In this document: piece by piece, positions 17,951-28,000 of the stretch
Layout of the letters: every line of letters begins with the position of its first letter
Position numbering within the stretch: position 1 is the stretch's first letter
Assembly (NCBI RefSeq): GCF_002916655.1
Contig: NZ_PPSM01000010.1
Span: 1 to 64,000, forward strand
Source of the DNA: Novosphingobium sp. HII-3
Lineage (GTDB): Bacteria; Pseudomonadota; Alphaproteobacteria; Sphingomonadales; Sphingomonadaceae
Reading direction: 5' to 3'
DNA length: 64,000 bases
Program-made: the position numbers and the translations under genes
The notes under the pieces: generated by a model
Seen by the model: the letters and a program-made list of their open reading frames with translations, nothing else
What the model was told of the DNA's origin: nothing
Databases searched by the model: none

Positions 17951-19125
17951 CTCTCGAAGTTCACTCGCTGGGTTGCCGGCTGAACCTTGCCGAGAGCGAG
18001 GATCTGCGCGCGCTGCTGGCTGGCGCGGATGATCTTGTCGTCATCAACTCCTGTGCCGTCACCAGCGAAGCGGTGCGGCAGACACGGCAGGCGATTCGTC
18101 GTGCCCGCAAGGCCCGGCCCGACGCCCGTCTCCTGGTCACCGGATGCGCAGCGGAAGTCGAACGGGACGCTCTGGCCGCAATGCCGGAAGTCGATGGCCT
18201 CATCGCCAACACCGCCAAACTCGACCCCCGCGCCTGGAACGTGCCGGCAGCCGATCGTCCAGACACGCGGCGCGGGTATACGCGCGGGTTCGTGCAGGTG
18301 CAGAACGGCTGCGACCATGCCTGCACCTTCTGCGTCATTCCTCAAGGTCGGGGTCCCAGTCGCTCCCATCCGATCGCGCGTGTTCTCGACGATGTTGAGG
18401 TTCACCTCGAAGCGGGAGTCCAGGAGGTCGTCCTGACCGGGGTGGACCTTACCTCCTGGGGTGCGGACTTGCCCGGCGCACCACGTCTCGGTGCGCTTTG
18501 CGAAGCCATACTCGGACGCTTCAGCACCTTGAAGCGGCTGCGCCTCTCGTCGATCGACGGCGCGGAGATCGACGGCATCCTCTTCGATCTCGTCGCTGAC
18601 GAAGCGCGCATGATGCCGCACGTCCATCTCTCCTTACAGCATGGCGCCGACCTGATCCTGAAGCGCATGAAGCGGCGCCACACCCGGGCCGACGCCCGGG
18701 ATCTGGTCCAGCGGCTGCGGGAGCGACGGCCGGATATCGCCATCGGCGCGGACATCATCGCAGGCTTCCCAACCGAAGACGAAGAGGCGCACCGGGCCAA
18801 TCTCTCCATCATCGAGGAACTCGGCGTGGTACACGGGCACGTCTTTCCCTATTCGCAGCGGCCAGGAACGCCCGCTGCGCGCATGCCGCAGGTTCCCCAT
18901 GGGATCATCCGCGCCCGGGCCGCAGAATTGCGCGCAAAGGTGGCGCAGGTACGGGCATCGTGGCTTGCCGCGCATCTCGGCAAGCCGCTATGGGTGCTGA
19001 CTGAACGCGGTGGAACCGGCCACGCGGCCGATTTCGCGCCTGTACGGCTCCCTCCCGGCACGCCACCCGGCGCGCTCGTGGAGATTGTCCCGGTCCGAAT
19101 AGTCGAAGGAATGCTGGAAGCATGA
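17947..19125 (+). CDS. mtaB: tRNA t6A37 methylthiotransferase MtaB
   Basis: A radical-SAM enzyme that adds a methylthio group to t6A37 of tRNAs reading ANN codons. In 392 residues: N-terminal domain with the three cluster cysteines (LGCRLN, INSCAVT, VTGCAAE), radical-SAM motif CDHACTFC at about residue 120, and a C-terminal TRAM-like end. Its start codon is TTG at 17947, nested in the dapF stop as TTGA; no better start exists. It overlaps ftsY by ATGA. Confidence 0.94.
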   Translation: MTLEVHSLGCRLNLAESEDLRALLAGADDLVVINSCAVTSEAVRQTRQAIRRARKARPDARLLVTGCAAEVERDALAAMPEVDGLIANTAKLDPRAWNVPAADRPDTRRGYTRGFVQVQNGCDHACTFCVIPQGRGPSRSHPIARVLDDVEVHLEAGVQEVVLTGVDLTSWGADLPGAPRLGALCEAILGRFSTLKRLRLSSIDGAEIDGILFDLVADEARMMPHVHLSLQHGADLILKRMKRRHTRADARDLVQRLRERRPDIAIGADIIAGFPTEDEEAHRANLSIIEELGVVHGHVFPYSQRPGTPAARMPQVPHGIIRARAAELRAKVAQVRASWLAAHLGKPLWVLTERGGTGHAADFAPVRLPPGTPPGALVEIVPVRIVEGMLEA

Positions 19126-20060
19126 GTACCCAAGACCAGAGCAGCAGCGACTGGTCCGACCGCCTGTTCGGAGGCTTTCGCAAGACCTCCGAGCGGCTCG
19201 CCGGCAATCTCGCGGGGATAGGTGGCGGCACGCGTCTCAGCGCCGCGCAGCTCGACGAGTTGGAAGACGCGCTGATCATGTCGGACCTGGGTCCACGTGC
19301 CGCGGCCCGCATTCGCGACCGGCTCGCTGACGAGCGGTTTGAACGCGATGCCGACGAACGCGCCATCATGGAGGTCGTCGCGCGGGAAATCGCCGAGATC
19401 CTGCGCCCCGTGGCCAAGCCGCTCGACATCATCGCCTTTCCCCGCCCACAGGTCATCCTGGTCATCGGCGTGAACGGTTCTGGCAAGACGACGACGATCG
19501 CGAAGCTGGCGCACCTGTTCCAGGAACAGGACTATTCGGTCATGCTGGCGGCCGGCGACACGTTCCGCGCTGCCGCCATCGGGCAGCTTGGCGTCTGGGC
19601 CGATCGGCTCGCCATTCCGATCGTCAAGGGGCCTGAAGGCGGTGATCCGGCTTCGGTGGTCTTCGATGCGGTCAAGGCCGCGACGGATCAGGGCATCGAT
19701 GCACTTATCGTCGACACCGCCGGGCGGCTCCAGAACAAGCGCGAACTGATGGACGAACTGGCGAAGATCCGCCGCGTGCTGGGACGCCTCAATCCTGCCG
19801 CGCCGCACGACGTCGTGCTCGTCCTCGACGCGACGAACGGACAGAATGCCCTGTCGCAGATCGAGATATTCAAGGAAGTGGCGGGTGTGTCGGGCCTCAT
19901 CATGACCAAGCTGGACGGCACCGCCCGCGGCGGCGTGCTGGTGGCCGCGGCTGAACAGTACGGCCTTCCCATTCATGCCATCGGTGTGGGCGAGAAGATC
20001 GACGATTTGCGTCCCTTCAACCCGGATCTGCTTGCCCGGGTCATCGCAGGGATCGCTTGA
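19122..20060 (+). CDS. ftsY: Signal recognition particle receptor FtsY
   Basis: FtsY docks ribosome-SRP complexes at the inner membrane. The 312 residues have an N domain (about 15-95) and an SRP GTPase G domain with GVNGSGKTTT, GDTFRAAA, DTAGR and TKLDGTARGG. The acidic N-terminal A domain is nearly absent, as in many alphaproteobacteria. Start ATGA overlaps the mtaB stop; its own TGA overlaps the yciB start. Confidence 0.97.
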   Translation: MSTQDQSSSDWSDRLFGGFRKTSERLAGNLAGIGGGTRLSAAQLDELEDALIMSDLGPRAAARIRDRLADERFERDADERAIMEVVAREIAEILRPVAKPLDIIAFPRPQVILVIGVNGSGKTTTIAKLAHLFQEQDYSVMLAAGDTFRAAAIGQLGVWADRLAIPIVKGPEGGDPASVVFDAVKAATDQGIDALIVDTAGRLQNKRELMDELAKIRRVLGRLNPAAPHDVVLVLDATNGQNALSQIEIFKEVAGVSGLIMTKLDGTARGGVLVAAAEQYGLPIHAIGVGEKIDDLRPFNPDLLARVIAGIA

Positions 20061-20701
20061 TGGCCACGCCTGCCAAGAAGAAGAGTTCATGGCTCAATCT
20101 CCTCGTCGATTTCGGGCCCCTGCTCGTCTTTTTTCTTGCCTATCGGTACTGGTCGCCTTCCGGTGAAGCCGACCCGATCGGCACCGTCGCTGCGGTAATC
20201 AAGGGCACCGTCGCCTTCATGATCGCCACCGTAGCGGCGCTCGCCATCTCAAAATGGCGCCTCGGGCACATCTCACCGATGCTCTGGCTTACCACGGTGT
20301 TGGTCCTGGGCTTCGGCCTGCTGACCGTCGTATTCCGCAATGCGATCTTCATCCAGCTCAAGCCGACGGCCGTGTACCTGATGTTCTCCGTCGTCCTGTT
20401 CATCGGCCTGTGGAGGGGTAAGGCGCTGCTGAAGTACCTGCTGCAAGCCGCGTTCGAGGGGCTGAACGAGGAAGGCTGGCTGAAGCTTTCCCGCAACTGG
20501 GCCTGGTTCTTCCTGTTCCTCGGTGCGCTCAACACGACGCTCGTCTACACGGTTAGCTTCGATACCTGGCTGCAGGCGAAGCTCTGGGGCTTCACGGTGC
20601 TCTCGTTCCTCTTCACCTTCTCGCAGCTTCCCATGGTCCTCAGGCACGGCATGGGCGAAAGCGCGGCGAATGAAGTGGTCGAGAACCCGCCGCACGACTG
20701 A
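20060..20701 (+). CDS. yciB: Inner membrane protein YciB (septation protein A family)
   Basis: The 213 residues form five to six membrane helices with the family's start (LLVDFGPLLVFFLAYRY), the NAIFIQLKPTAVY motif and FTFSQLPMVLRH. YciB is linked to cell-envelope synthesis and septation in enterobacteria; the mechanism is unsettled. It closes the dapF-mtaB-ftsY-yciB operon, with its ATG in the TGATG overlap at 20060. Confidence 0.95.
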   Translation: MATPAKKKSSWLNLLVDFGPLLVFFLAYRYWSPSGEADPIGTVAAVIKGTVAFMIATVAALAISKWRLGHISPMLWLTTVLVLGFGLLTVVFRNAIFIQLKPTAVYLMFSVVLFIGLWRGKALLKYLLQAAFEGLNEEGWLKLSRNWAWFFLFLGALNTTLVYTVSFDTWLQAKLWGFTVLSFLFTFSQLPMVLRHGMGESAANEVVENPPHD

Positions 20702-20777
20702 CCGGGGCGCGCGAAGGGCGGTCTCCGGGCACTCATCCGGCGACGCCGCTGTTGATCTCCTTTCGCAAAGAGTTCTT

Positions 20778-21317
20778 ATGATCAGGTCCATCAGTGCCGC
20801 AACCACACTCCTGCTGGCCCCGCTAGATGCCATGGCAGAGGACGCCGCTCCGCCGCTGCCGAGTCAACTCGCTGCCCTGGCAGGTTGCTGGCAGGGTGAG
20901 GGAACCGTGATGGGTAAGCCGGTGTCCATCGAGCTTACGGCGCGACCGGTCGCTATGAATGCCATCCTGTCGGTGGACGCGGAAAGCCGGGCAACCACCG
21001 ACGCCACCGACCGGCATTCCGCACATCTAGTATTCGGGAGCGTTCCCGCATCCACGGGTGCGTCGGAACGGATCGTCGGCTATTGGGCCGACAGCTTCGG
21101 CGGCGCTTTCACCTCCACGGGAGAGGGTCAGACCCGTGCGACCGGCTTTGAGATCACTTACCCCTACAGCGACGCCGACTTCGTCAATCGCTGGCATGTG
21201 TCAGGACGGCAGATGACGTGGAACATAGTGGCACGGCAGAAGGACGGCGCGGAAACGCCCTTCGCGCACTACCTATTCGAACAGCACCCATGCCCATCAT
21301 CGGCCGCTGAGAGGTAG
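20778..21317 (+). CDS. Secreted hypothetical protein
   Basis: A protein of 179 residues with a signal peptide (MIRSISAATTLLLAPLDAMA). The mature part starts LAALAGCWQGEGTVMGKPVSIEL and continues as alternating strands, like the small beta-barrel proteins of the DUF1579/lipocalin-like type. I cannot name a family with confidence. The ATG at 20778 is the only start that gives a signal peptide; the frame remains open far upstream inside yciB. It lies 76 bp after yciB. Confidence 0.7.
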   Translation: MIRSISAATTLLLAPLDAMAEDAAPPLPSQLAALAGCWQGEGTVMGKPVSIELTARPVAMNAILSVDAESRATTDATDRHSAHLVFGSVPASTGASERIVGYWADSFGGAFTSTGEGQTRATGFEITYPYSDADFVNRWHVSGRQMTWNIVARQKDGAETPFAHYLFEQHPCPSSAAER

Positions 21318-21344
21318 TCCCTCACCTCAACCCATCGTTCCATG

Positions 21345-21374
21345 AAAAAAGCCCCCGTCCAGCGGACGGAGGCT
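21345..21374 (-). terminator. Terminator of the ATP synthase F0 operon
   Basis: On the minus strand GCCTCCGTCC, loop GCT and GGACGGGGGC form a ten-position stem with one mismatch, followed by TTTTTT. It lies 29 bp past the last F0 gene and convergently also after the secreted hypothetical. Confidence 0.88.
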
Positions 21375-21403
21375 TCAATCAAGCGCCTTAGAGGCAAATC
21401 GGA

Positions 21404-21985
21404 TCAGATCCCGGCAATTGCCTGGTCGACCAGAGTGCGGTCGGCGGCTTCCGAGTGATTGGCGGCGATCAGGCGCCTGGCGGCAGCCGTAGCGGCCGTC
21501 GCAGCCTGGTTGCGAAGATCCGTCACAGCCGCGAGTTCGGCCGCTGCGATCTTGTCCTGAGCCATCTTTTCACGGCGCGCGATCGTCTCGGCCGTATCCT
21601 TTTCCGCCTTGGCGATCAGCGCCTGCGCCTCGTGACGGGCATGCTCAAGCATGGCCGCCGCGTCCTTCTCGGCGTTGGCAATCTTGTCCGCGTATTCCTT
21701 GCGCAGCGCTTCCGCTTCGGCGCGCAAGGACTTGGCTTCGGCAAGCTGCGCCTTGATCTCCGCGATCTTGGCATCGAGGCCGCCTGCGACCAGCTTGGGC
21801 ACGCCCTTCCACGCCAGGATCGCGAGAAGCACGATCATGGACGCGCTGACAACAGCGACCGGCGGCGCGAAGCCGAGGAACATCGGTTCCGCGTGATGCT
21901 CGACCGCCGCGTGAGTATCGGCGCCGGTTACTTCAGCAGCCTCGGTGTCGAGATGCTGCTCAATGGCGACATTGGTTTCAGCCAT
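21404..21985 (-). CDS. atpF: ATP synthase F0 subunit b
   Basis: The 193 residues have a 35-residue leader, one membrane helix (about 40-60, VAVVSASMIVLLAILAW) and a long alpha-helical stalk rich in Ala, Glu and Lys, ending RRLIAANHSEAADRTLVDQAIAGI. It forms one strand of the peripheral stalk that holds F1 against F0. Its start overlaps the preceding b' gene by 8 bp. Two different b-type genes in tandem are normal for alphaproteobacteria; which one is called b or b' is by convention. Confidence 0.93.
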   Translation of the reverse strand: MAETNVAIEQHLDTEAAEVTGADTHAAVEHHAEPMFLGFAPPVAVVSASMIVLLAILAWKGVPKLVAGGLDAKIAEIKAQLAEAKSLRAEAEALRKEYADKIANAEKDAAAMLEHARHEAQALIAKAEKDTAETIARREKMAQDKIAAAELAAVTDLRNQAATAATAAARRLIAANHSEAADRTLVDQAIAGI

Positions 21986-22472
21986 GGACCAGGTTCTCCT
22001 TCACCGCACCGCGTACTGCAGTATCGTCGAGCGAGAGGCCGGCCACCCGGCTGACAATCTCGCGGGTTGCGTCGGCGGCGACGTCCTCGATCTCGGCAGC
22101 GGCCGAACGACGAGCCTCTGCGATGCGGACCTCGGCGGACGCGATTTCCGCATCGATACGGGCCTGGACGCCAGCCAGCTTTTCAGCGGTCACGGCAGCG
22201 GCCTTGCTGCGCGCGTCTGCGATAAGGCCCTGCGCTTCGGCGCGGTTGGCGTTTTCGCGCGTGCGCCAGGAAGCCTCCTCGGCATCGGCCTGAGCGCGAG
22301 CGGCTTCGGCGGCCTTGAGGTCGGCGGCGATCTGGTTGTCACGGCTGGCGACGGTTTCCATCACCTTCGGAACCATGCCCCGCCCGACGACGAAGAAGGT
22401 GATCCCGAAGAAGACCAGCAGCCAGAAGATCTGGCTGGAGTAGAACTCGCCTAGCTGAGCAATCTGAGGCAT
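21978..22472 (-). CDS. ATP synthase F0 subunit b'
   Basis: The 164 residues start MPQIAQLGEFYSSQIFWLL, with one membrane helix and a long charged coiled stalk. It is the partner of the next b subunit in a heterodimeric peripheral stalk. I chose the ATG at 22472, since the upstream frame to 22556 does not match the family. It follows atpE by about 125 bp. Confidence 0.93.
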   Translation of the reverse strand: MPQIAQLGEFYSSQIFWLLVFFGITFFVVGRGMVPKVMETVASRDNQIAADLKAAEAARAQADAEEASWRTRENANRAEAQGLIADARSKAAAVTAEKLAGVQARIDAEIASAEVRIAEARRSAAAEIEDVAADATREIVSRVAGLSLDDTAVRGAVKENLVHG

Positions 22473-22596
22473 GGGTGCAGCCCTGTCTCGAGGAAGCCGG
22501 AAAAACGTGTGCCGGCTTGATTCATAAAAACCGGACTGCTCCGGCCGCCTCACCAAAGGGTTCAGGCAGCCGGAGCGATCCGGTCAACGCGTGCGA

Positions 22597-22821
22597 TCAG
22601 GCGAAGATCAGCAGCGCGGCAATGACGAACGAGAGCAGGCCCAGAAGCTCGGCACCGGCGAAGCCGATGAACAGGCGGCCCTGCTGGGCGTCAGCGGCGC
22701 CCGGGTTGCGCAGTGCGCCTTCGAGGAACTTGGCGAAAACATTGCCCACGCCGATCGAAGCGAGGCCAGCGCCGATCGCGGCGAAACCAGCACCGAGCAG
22801 CTTTGCAGCTTCTGCGTCCAT
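22597..22821 (-). CDS. atpE: ATP synthase F0 subunit c
   Basis: A two-helix hairpin of 74 residues that forms the proton-driven rotor ring. The essential carboxylate is E58 (FAGAELLGLLSFVIA), and the loop is RNPGAADAQQ. The first helix contains the close-packing glycine row GAGFAAIGAGLASIGVG. It lies between atpB and the two b genes. Confidence 0.97.
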   Translation of the reverse strand: MDAEAAKLLGAGFAAIGAGLASIGVGNVFAKFLEGALRNPGAADAQQGRLFIGFAGAELLGLLSFVIAALLIFA

Positions 22822-22860
22822 TTCAAAAACTCCCTTTGGTAAACCTGAGTGGCGGTAAAA

Positions 22861-23643
22861 TCAGTGAAGGTTCTCGGCGTCGTTCAGATAGACGCAGGTG
22901 AGAAGAGCGAAAACGTAAGCCTGAATACCGGCGACGAGCAGTTCCAGCGCACAGATGCCGACCATCAGCAGGAAGCTGGGAAGACCGGCAATCAGGAACA
23001 GCGCGGGACCGGCATTGCCGCCCGAGATCACGAAGCTCGAAAGCACTTCAAGAAGAACGTGGCCGGCCATCATCGCGACGAAGAGACGCAGACCGAGGCT
23101 GAACGGGCGCACCAGGAACGAGATCAGTTCGACCACGAAAATGATCGGGATCATCGGAACCGGCGTACCGTGCGGCACGAACAGAGAGAAGAAGTGCAGC
23201 TTGTGCTTCGCGAAGCCGACGATCAGGACGATCGAGAACGAGAGAACCGCCAGAACACCCGTAGCCGAGAAGTGGCTGGTGAAGGTGAACGGGTGAACGC
23301 CCACGACGCCCAGAGGCATCAGGCCGAGGAAGTTCGCGAAGAGAATGAACATGAAGAGCGAGAAGATGTACGGAACATACTTCTTGCCGTTCTTGCCGAC
23401 GTTCGCGGCAAGCATACCGTCGATGAAACCGGTGAAGGTTTCCACCGCCATCTGCCAACGGCCGGGAACAACCTGACGCTTCATACCGCCAGCGACAAAC
23501 ACGATCAGTGCGATGGTGGCGACAGCCATCCACAGCGCACTGTTGGTGAAAGCGATGTTGTAACCGGCAATGTTCCAGTCCGCGCCCGCCAGCTTCTCGA
23601 GCTGGAACTGGTGCATCGGATCGACCTTCGCTTCGGCTGCCAC
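22861..23643 (-). CDS. atpB: ATP synthase F0 subunit a
   Basis: Subunit a forms the proton half-channels against the c ring. The 260 residues have five to six helices, the essential Arg in SLGLRLFVAMMAGH and the C-terminal QAYVFALLTCVYLNDA. I chose a GTG start at 23643 (VAAEAKVDPMHQF), preceded by an AGGGG ribosome site; the frame is open to 23691. It directly follows atpI. Confidence 0.96.
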   Translation of the reverse strand: MAAEAKVDPMHQFQLEKLAGADWNIAGYNIAFTNSALWMAVATIALIVFVAGGMKRQVVPGRWQMAVETFTGFIDGMLAANVGKNGKKYVPYIFSLFMFILFANFLGLMPLGVVGVHPFTFTSHFSATGVLAVLSFSIVLIVGFAKHKLHFFSLFVPHGTPVPMIPIIFVVELISFLVRPFSLGLRLFVAMMAGHVLLEVLSSFVISGGNAGPALFLIAGLPSFLLMVGICALELLVAGIQAYVFALLTCVYLNDAENLH

Positions 23644-23692
23644 GCGATTACCCCTGTCGCCAATTGAACCAAGCCGCCCCACCCGATCCATG

Positions 23693-24013
23693 TCACTCGG
23701 GGCGGTGGTTCGAAATCCGTATTATGTTCCTGAAGGCGATACCTATTCCAACGAACAGCATCACCATCAGACCCCAGGGCGACGTCCCGGCGAAATGGTC
23801 GATCAACCACCCGAGGAACAGACCGCCCGCAAGACCTCCCAGCAGCTCCGAAAGAACGCGGTTCCCCATGCGATAGCTCGCATCGGTTTCCGCGCCGGCC
23901 TTCGGTCGGTTGCGTTCCTCTTCCCGCTCGCGAAGGGCCTTCAGCCGTTCGTCAAGCGAATCGATGCGCGCATCCTCGCCAACAGGATCTTGGGCAGGTT
24001 GCTCGTCGGTCAT
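23693..24013 (-). CDS. ATP synthase assembly protein AtpI/AtpZ type
   Basis: The 106 residues have a charged N-terminal half (RLKALREREEERNRPKAG) and two membrane helices (about 55-75 and 78-98), the AtpI form typical of alphaproteobacteria. AtpI helps c-ring assembly and perhaps Mg transport. ATG at 24013; it is the first gene of the F0 operon, and the F1 genes are elsewhere. Confidence 0.88.
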   Translation of the reverse strand: MTDEQPAQDPVGEDARIDSLDERLKALREREEERNRPKAGAETDASYRMGNRVLSELLGGLAGGLFLGWLIDHFAGTSPWGLMVMLFVGIGIAFRNIIRISNHRPE

Positions 24014-24343
24014 GTCACGTCCTCTCTCGATGACAGGAACGGTACACAAAACGACGGCTGCCCGCCAAGAGCGCCGCCCCCTTAAGGTGGGGCTTATCCC
24101 GAGTCAACCGGCGCGGCAGCCGCAGCGGTTGCGTTCTTGACGGATGAACAGGCGCGTGACGGCACGACGGCCCTGAGAGATCCGCCAAAGCACCGATACC
24201 GCAACGGCGATACGCCGCTTTGGTGGCAGGAGAAAGGCCGGAGAGCGTATCCGCCTCCGGCCTCAACATGATTCGCAATGTGCCTGTTTCCGCCGGCCGG
24301 AGGACGGCAAAAACGCGTGCCCTTCCCGCAGCGTGAGCCGCGG
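24014..24343. other. Intergenic region before the F0 operon
   Basis: These 330 bp hold no convincing gene. They must contain the minus-strand promoter of the F0 operon near 24014-24200. Near 24231-24263 is an eight-pair hairpin (AGGCCGGA/TCCGGCCT); read on the minus strand it is followed by TTTCTCC and is a plausible weak terminator for ydbL. A second inverted repeat, CCAAAGC/GCTTTGG, lies at about 24185-24223. Confidence 0.5.
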
Positions 24344-24727
24344 TCAGGGGCAGCGGGGATCCAGCTCCGGCGCACCGCTGCCGCGCGTCTTCCACGACCC
24401 GTCGAGCCCCTGGTACTTTTCACCGGGCTTGGTGTCGCGGATCAGCTTGCAGCCCGTTGTGAAGGCGTATTCCTCGATCGTGCTCTTGCCGGTCGCGGCC
24501 GTCGTGTAGACAGAGCGGCGCTTGTTGTTGATGTCGCGCACCATCGCACTGATCGCCGCGCCCTGGCTCCCGACGACCCCGAGGTAGCCGTCCCGCTGCT
24601 CGCCCACCTGGCCGGCTGCGCGCGCAGCAGCGTATTCGGGCGAGCGCTGGGCATGAGCCACCGATATCCCGGTGATCATCAGGATGGCGGCGGCGGAGGC
24701 GGCACCGAAATAGCGAACTTTCGTCAT
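24344..24727 (-). CDS. YdbL family periplasmic protein (DUF1318)
   Basis: The 127 residues begin with a signal peptide (about 1-26, ending SVAHA). The rest holds the YdbL core with ARAAGQVGEQRDGYLGVV. Two cysteines (TGC and a C-terminal DPRC) could form a disulfide. In E. coli YdbL partners YdbH and YnbE in lipid transport between the membranes. Its ATG overlaps the ynbE stop as TGATG, so all three genes form one coupled operon. Confidence 0.9.
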   Translation of the reverse strand: MTKVRYFGAASAAAILMITGISVAHAQRSPEYAAARAAGQVGEQRDGYLGVVGSQGAAISAMVRDINNKRRSVYTTAATGKSTIEEYAFTTGCKLIRDTKPGEKYQGLDGSWKTRGSGAPELDPRCP

Positions 24728-24969
24728 CAGAAAATGCCCTCGTTCTGCTCGACCGTCTTGGCCGCGTCGGCGGCGAGACGATAGACCACTTCCTGCCGGA
24801 TGTTGATGTTCAATTCGATCACGATAGGCTTATCGGGAGCTGCAACCTGGATGCACCCTCCCATGCCTGCCGCGACCACGATCATCGTTGCGGCCGTAAG
24901 TGCGGCGCGGGCGGCGCGCCTGCCGGACCGTGTGCTTGCGTGCTGCTGATTGTAATACCCGTCGTTCAT
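24727..24969 (-). CDS. YnbE family outer-membrane lipoprotein
   Basis: A protein of 80 residues with a lipoprotein signal: hydrophobic stretch and lipobox GMGGC, then IQVAAPDKPIVIELNINIRQEV, the YnbE signature. In E. coli YnbE is thought to anchor YdbH at the outer membrane. I use the ATG at 24969. An ATG at 25020 overlaps the ydbH stop as ATGA and would give 97 residues with a long signal; it cannot be excluded. Confidence 0.88.
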   Translation of the reverse strand: MNDGYYNQQHASTRSGRRAARAALTAATMIVVAAGMGGCIQVAAPDKPIVIELNINIRQEVVYRLAADAAKTVEQNEGIF

Positions 24970-25016
24970 CGCCGGGCATTTTGCAGCCGAAAGCCTTGGG
25001 GTCAATTCGGGGGACG

Positions 25017-28000
25017 TCATGGCGTTTTCTCGCTGACTGGAGGCTGAATAGCGGCAGATGGCGGCGGCGGTGGATTGACGGTGGCATCCGGCGCTGTCGC
25101 CGAACGGGTTCCGTCCTGGGTCAGCAGCCCCAGCTCGCGAGGATCCCGCACGTAATTCGGATCGTAGAGCGAGCGCATGGACCCGAACAGGCTGAAAAAG
25201 GGCGCTCTTATGTTGACGATGAACCGGATCGGCAGCTTCGCGACCTGCTTCGTCAGGAAGTTCTTTTTCGCCCCTGCTCCCTGGCTCAGGCCGTCGAAGC
25301 TGATGCGCGTGAGGATTTCGCCGGACAGCGAGCCGCCAAGGCCGATCTCCATGTCTTTGTAATTGACGGACTTAAGGGCGTCGAACGCGAAATTGCCCAT
25401 CGCGGACAAGTCCTTGTACGTCAGCGCCCCGATGTAGGAGAGGTGCCCGCCCGGAGCGCGCGATCGTAGATAGCCGTCTTCGATGCGCCCGCCGTTCTGG
25501 TCGAAGATCAGCGGCAATTCGCCGTCGAACACGCCGCTGGCGTTGATGTTCGTGAGTTCGAGATGCTGGACGAAGTCCCCTGCGTCCAAACCCGATACGC
25601 GGAGCGTATAGCGGCGGGTCTCCGCCACCCCAATCTGCATCTTCGCCGGATCCAGCGTGAGCGTCCCGCTCATGAACGGCCACTGGCCGCCGTTGACGAT
25701 GAGGTTGTACCCCGGCCGCAACTCGAACGACAGCGTGCCGTCCTTCACCTCGACACCAGGATTCATCGACGCGATGCGGATGGTCTGGCGGGGCGCGGTC
25801 ACCATGCCGAGGAGATCGGTGAACACCACTTCGCCCGAAAGGCCGCGCACGGGGCCGAGCGCCGCGGCGAAGTCGACGCCATCCGTGGCGAAACGGCCAC
25901 GACTGGTAACGCGCGCGGCCTTCCAGTCTATCCGGCCCGAGCCACGCACGATCCCCTTGAGGTCCGAAACAACGCCGAGCGCGAGACGCGAGAGGGCATC
26001 GGGCTGAAGGTCCTTGTCAAAAACCGCCCCGCTCACGGCGAGGTCGGCATGACCGCTGGCGTTCGACAGGTCATGAACAATGTCCGCGCGCACCACACCG
26101 CGGTCGCTCTGCGGTTCGCGCAGCAGGGCCTTGGCCGTGATGCGGTTCCCCGCCAGCCGCAGCGTGGCGCCCCGCGCGATCATCGGCTGGAATCGCGCCA
26201 CTGGCTGGCGATCGACGAGGGTGAACGACGCATCGTCGATCGCGGCGATCCCGCCTGCGTAGCTCCAGTTACCTGCCGCCTGCCGCATGTCCAGAGGAAC
26301 GGCGGCAAGGCGGATGTCCGCTTCCTCGAACGTGCCCGAGACGTCCTTCCCAAGAGCGGCGTCGATGCGGCTTATCGCGAAACGCGATGCCGTGCTTTCC
26401 GGCCCAAGCGCCACGTCGACAGCGCGTGCGGTGACAACACCCGCCCTGCCGCCGCCGGCCGCCAGTCCGATCGGTCCGCTGGCGATCCGTATCGGCGTTT
26501 CTCCCAGGCGCCCCGAAAGGTTGAGGGAGCTTGCCCCCGCAGCCAGCCGGAGATTGTCCGGCTGCCCCTGCACGATGGCACCTCCGCGCGCGGGGCAAAG
26601 CGTCAACGTCCGCCTGTCGAGCGCAAGGTCAGCGACTTGCAGCGCGTCGAAGGCAACCCTAGTGCAACCACGCCAGAGCGCGAGCCGGCCAGTGCTGTCG
26701 CGGCGACCGTCCAGCGGCAGCAGGAGGTTGCGCGCCTTGCCGCCTGGCAGATCGCCGCTCATGAGGATTTGCCCCGCAAAGGACAGCGCTCCGTCCCGGT
26801 CCTGTTTGACGGCAAGACGGGGTATGCCGATCATGGCGGAACCGGCGCGGTAATCCGGCATGGAGCCGCGCAGGGCGAAGCGTCCGTGACCGTTCGTCTC
26901 TACGCGCCCCCACACCTGGGGCAGTCCCTTGCCGCCGGTGCTGAAGTTGCCGGTCAGGCGCGGCGGCGCGCCCTCGCCGCCTTCGGGCAGAAGCGCCTGG
27001 ACGCGGGAAAGTGCGACGAGCGATGCACCGCTACGGCCACGCAGCGCGCCGCGTGTGACGACGAGGCTGAGACCATCCGCGCTCCTGCGGGCGATGAGGT
27101 TTGCGTCAAGCGCGCTGCCGGGCATCTCCCGGGCAAGGCCGCTGCGCACCTGCGCCGCCAGCGGCGCGAGCAGCGTACCCTCGCCCGTGCGCTGCGCCGA
27201 CATAAGCGCCCGATCGACGCTGGCGCCGATCCTCAGGTCGCGACCGGTAAGATCGCCTTCGACATCGAAGCGAGAAAAGCCATTCGCGGACCGGGCACGA
27301 CCTTCGAAAGCCACGGCGGCGAGGCGCGCCTGCGGCGTATCAAGGCCCTTGCCTTCGATCCGATAGGTGGCACGCAGGGATTCTTCCCGGTAGCTGAACC
27401 GACCTGTACCTGACAGGGCGGTAAGCGATTGAACACCATAGCGCGACGCGCCAGCCGACACGCCCAGCTTGCCCTCTGCACCGTCGAGAGCCTCGTCCAG
27501 GGTAATGTCGACTTGCGCGGCTACGCGTGAAGCCCGAGCATCCTCCTGCTGGCAGCCGAGGCTTTCCAGCCGTACCGGGCCGGTGAAACGCGGTTTTGCG
27601 GCGGTCACGGCCAGCTTCCCATAAAGCGTGGCGCGCCCGGTGCGGCAACCACTCACATGCAGGGCCGGTGATATGGCCGCAATCTCGCCGGAGAAGCCAC
27701 CGCGCAGCGCACCCTCGCCCGCGAGCTTCACGCCCAGGCGGCCGAAATCGCTCTCAATCAGCGCGCGCCCGTCGACGAGCTTGATGTCCAGATCCGGGAT
27801 CTCGAACGGGCCGTCCTTGCCCGTGAACAGCGCCTTGTCGAGCGCGCCAAAGCTGACCCGTCCAGCCCTGTAGCTTCCGTAGAGCCGCGGCTCGATGACC
27901 GTGATGCGGCCAATGCCGGGCAGTCCCCAGGCGAGGCGGGTGGACACCCGCAATTCCTTCACCGTCAGATCGGGCCGCTGCGAATCTCCTACCACAAGAT

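Noticed and set aside
25563..27413. 616-codon open frame opposite ydbH
   Set aside because: Shadow of the large beta-repeat gene; composition is Arg/Ala-biased with no motif.
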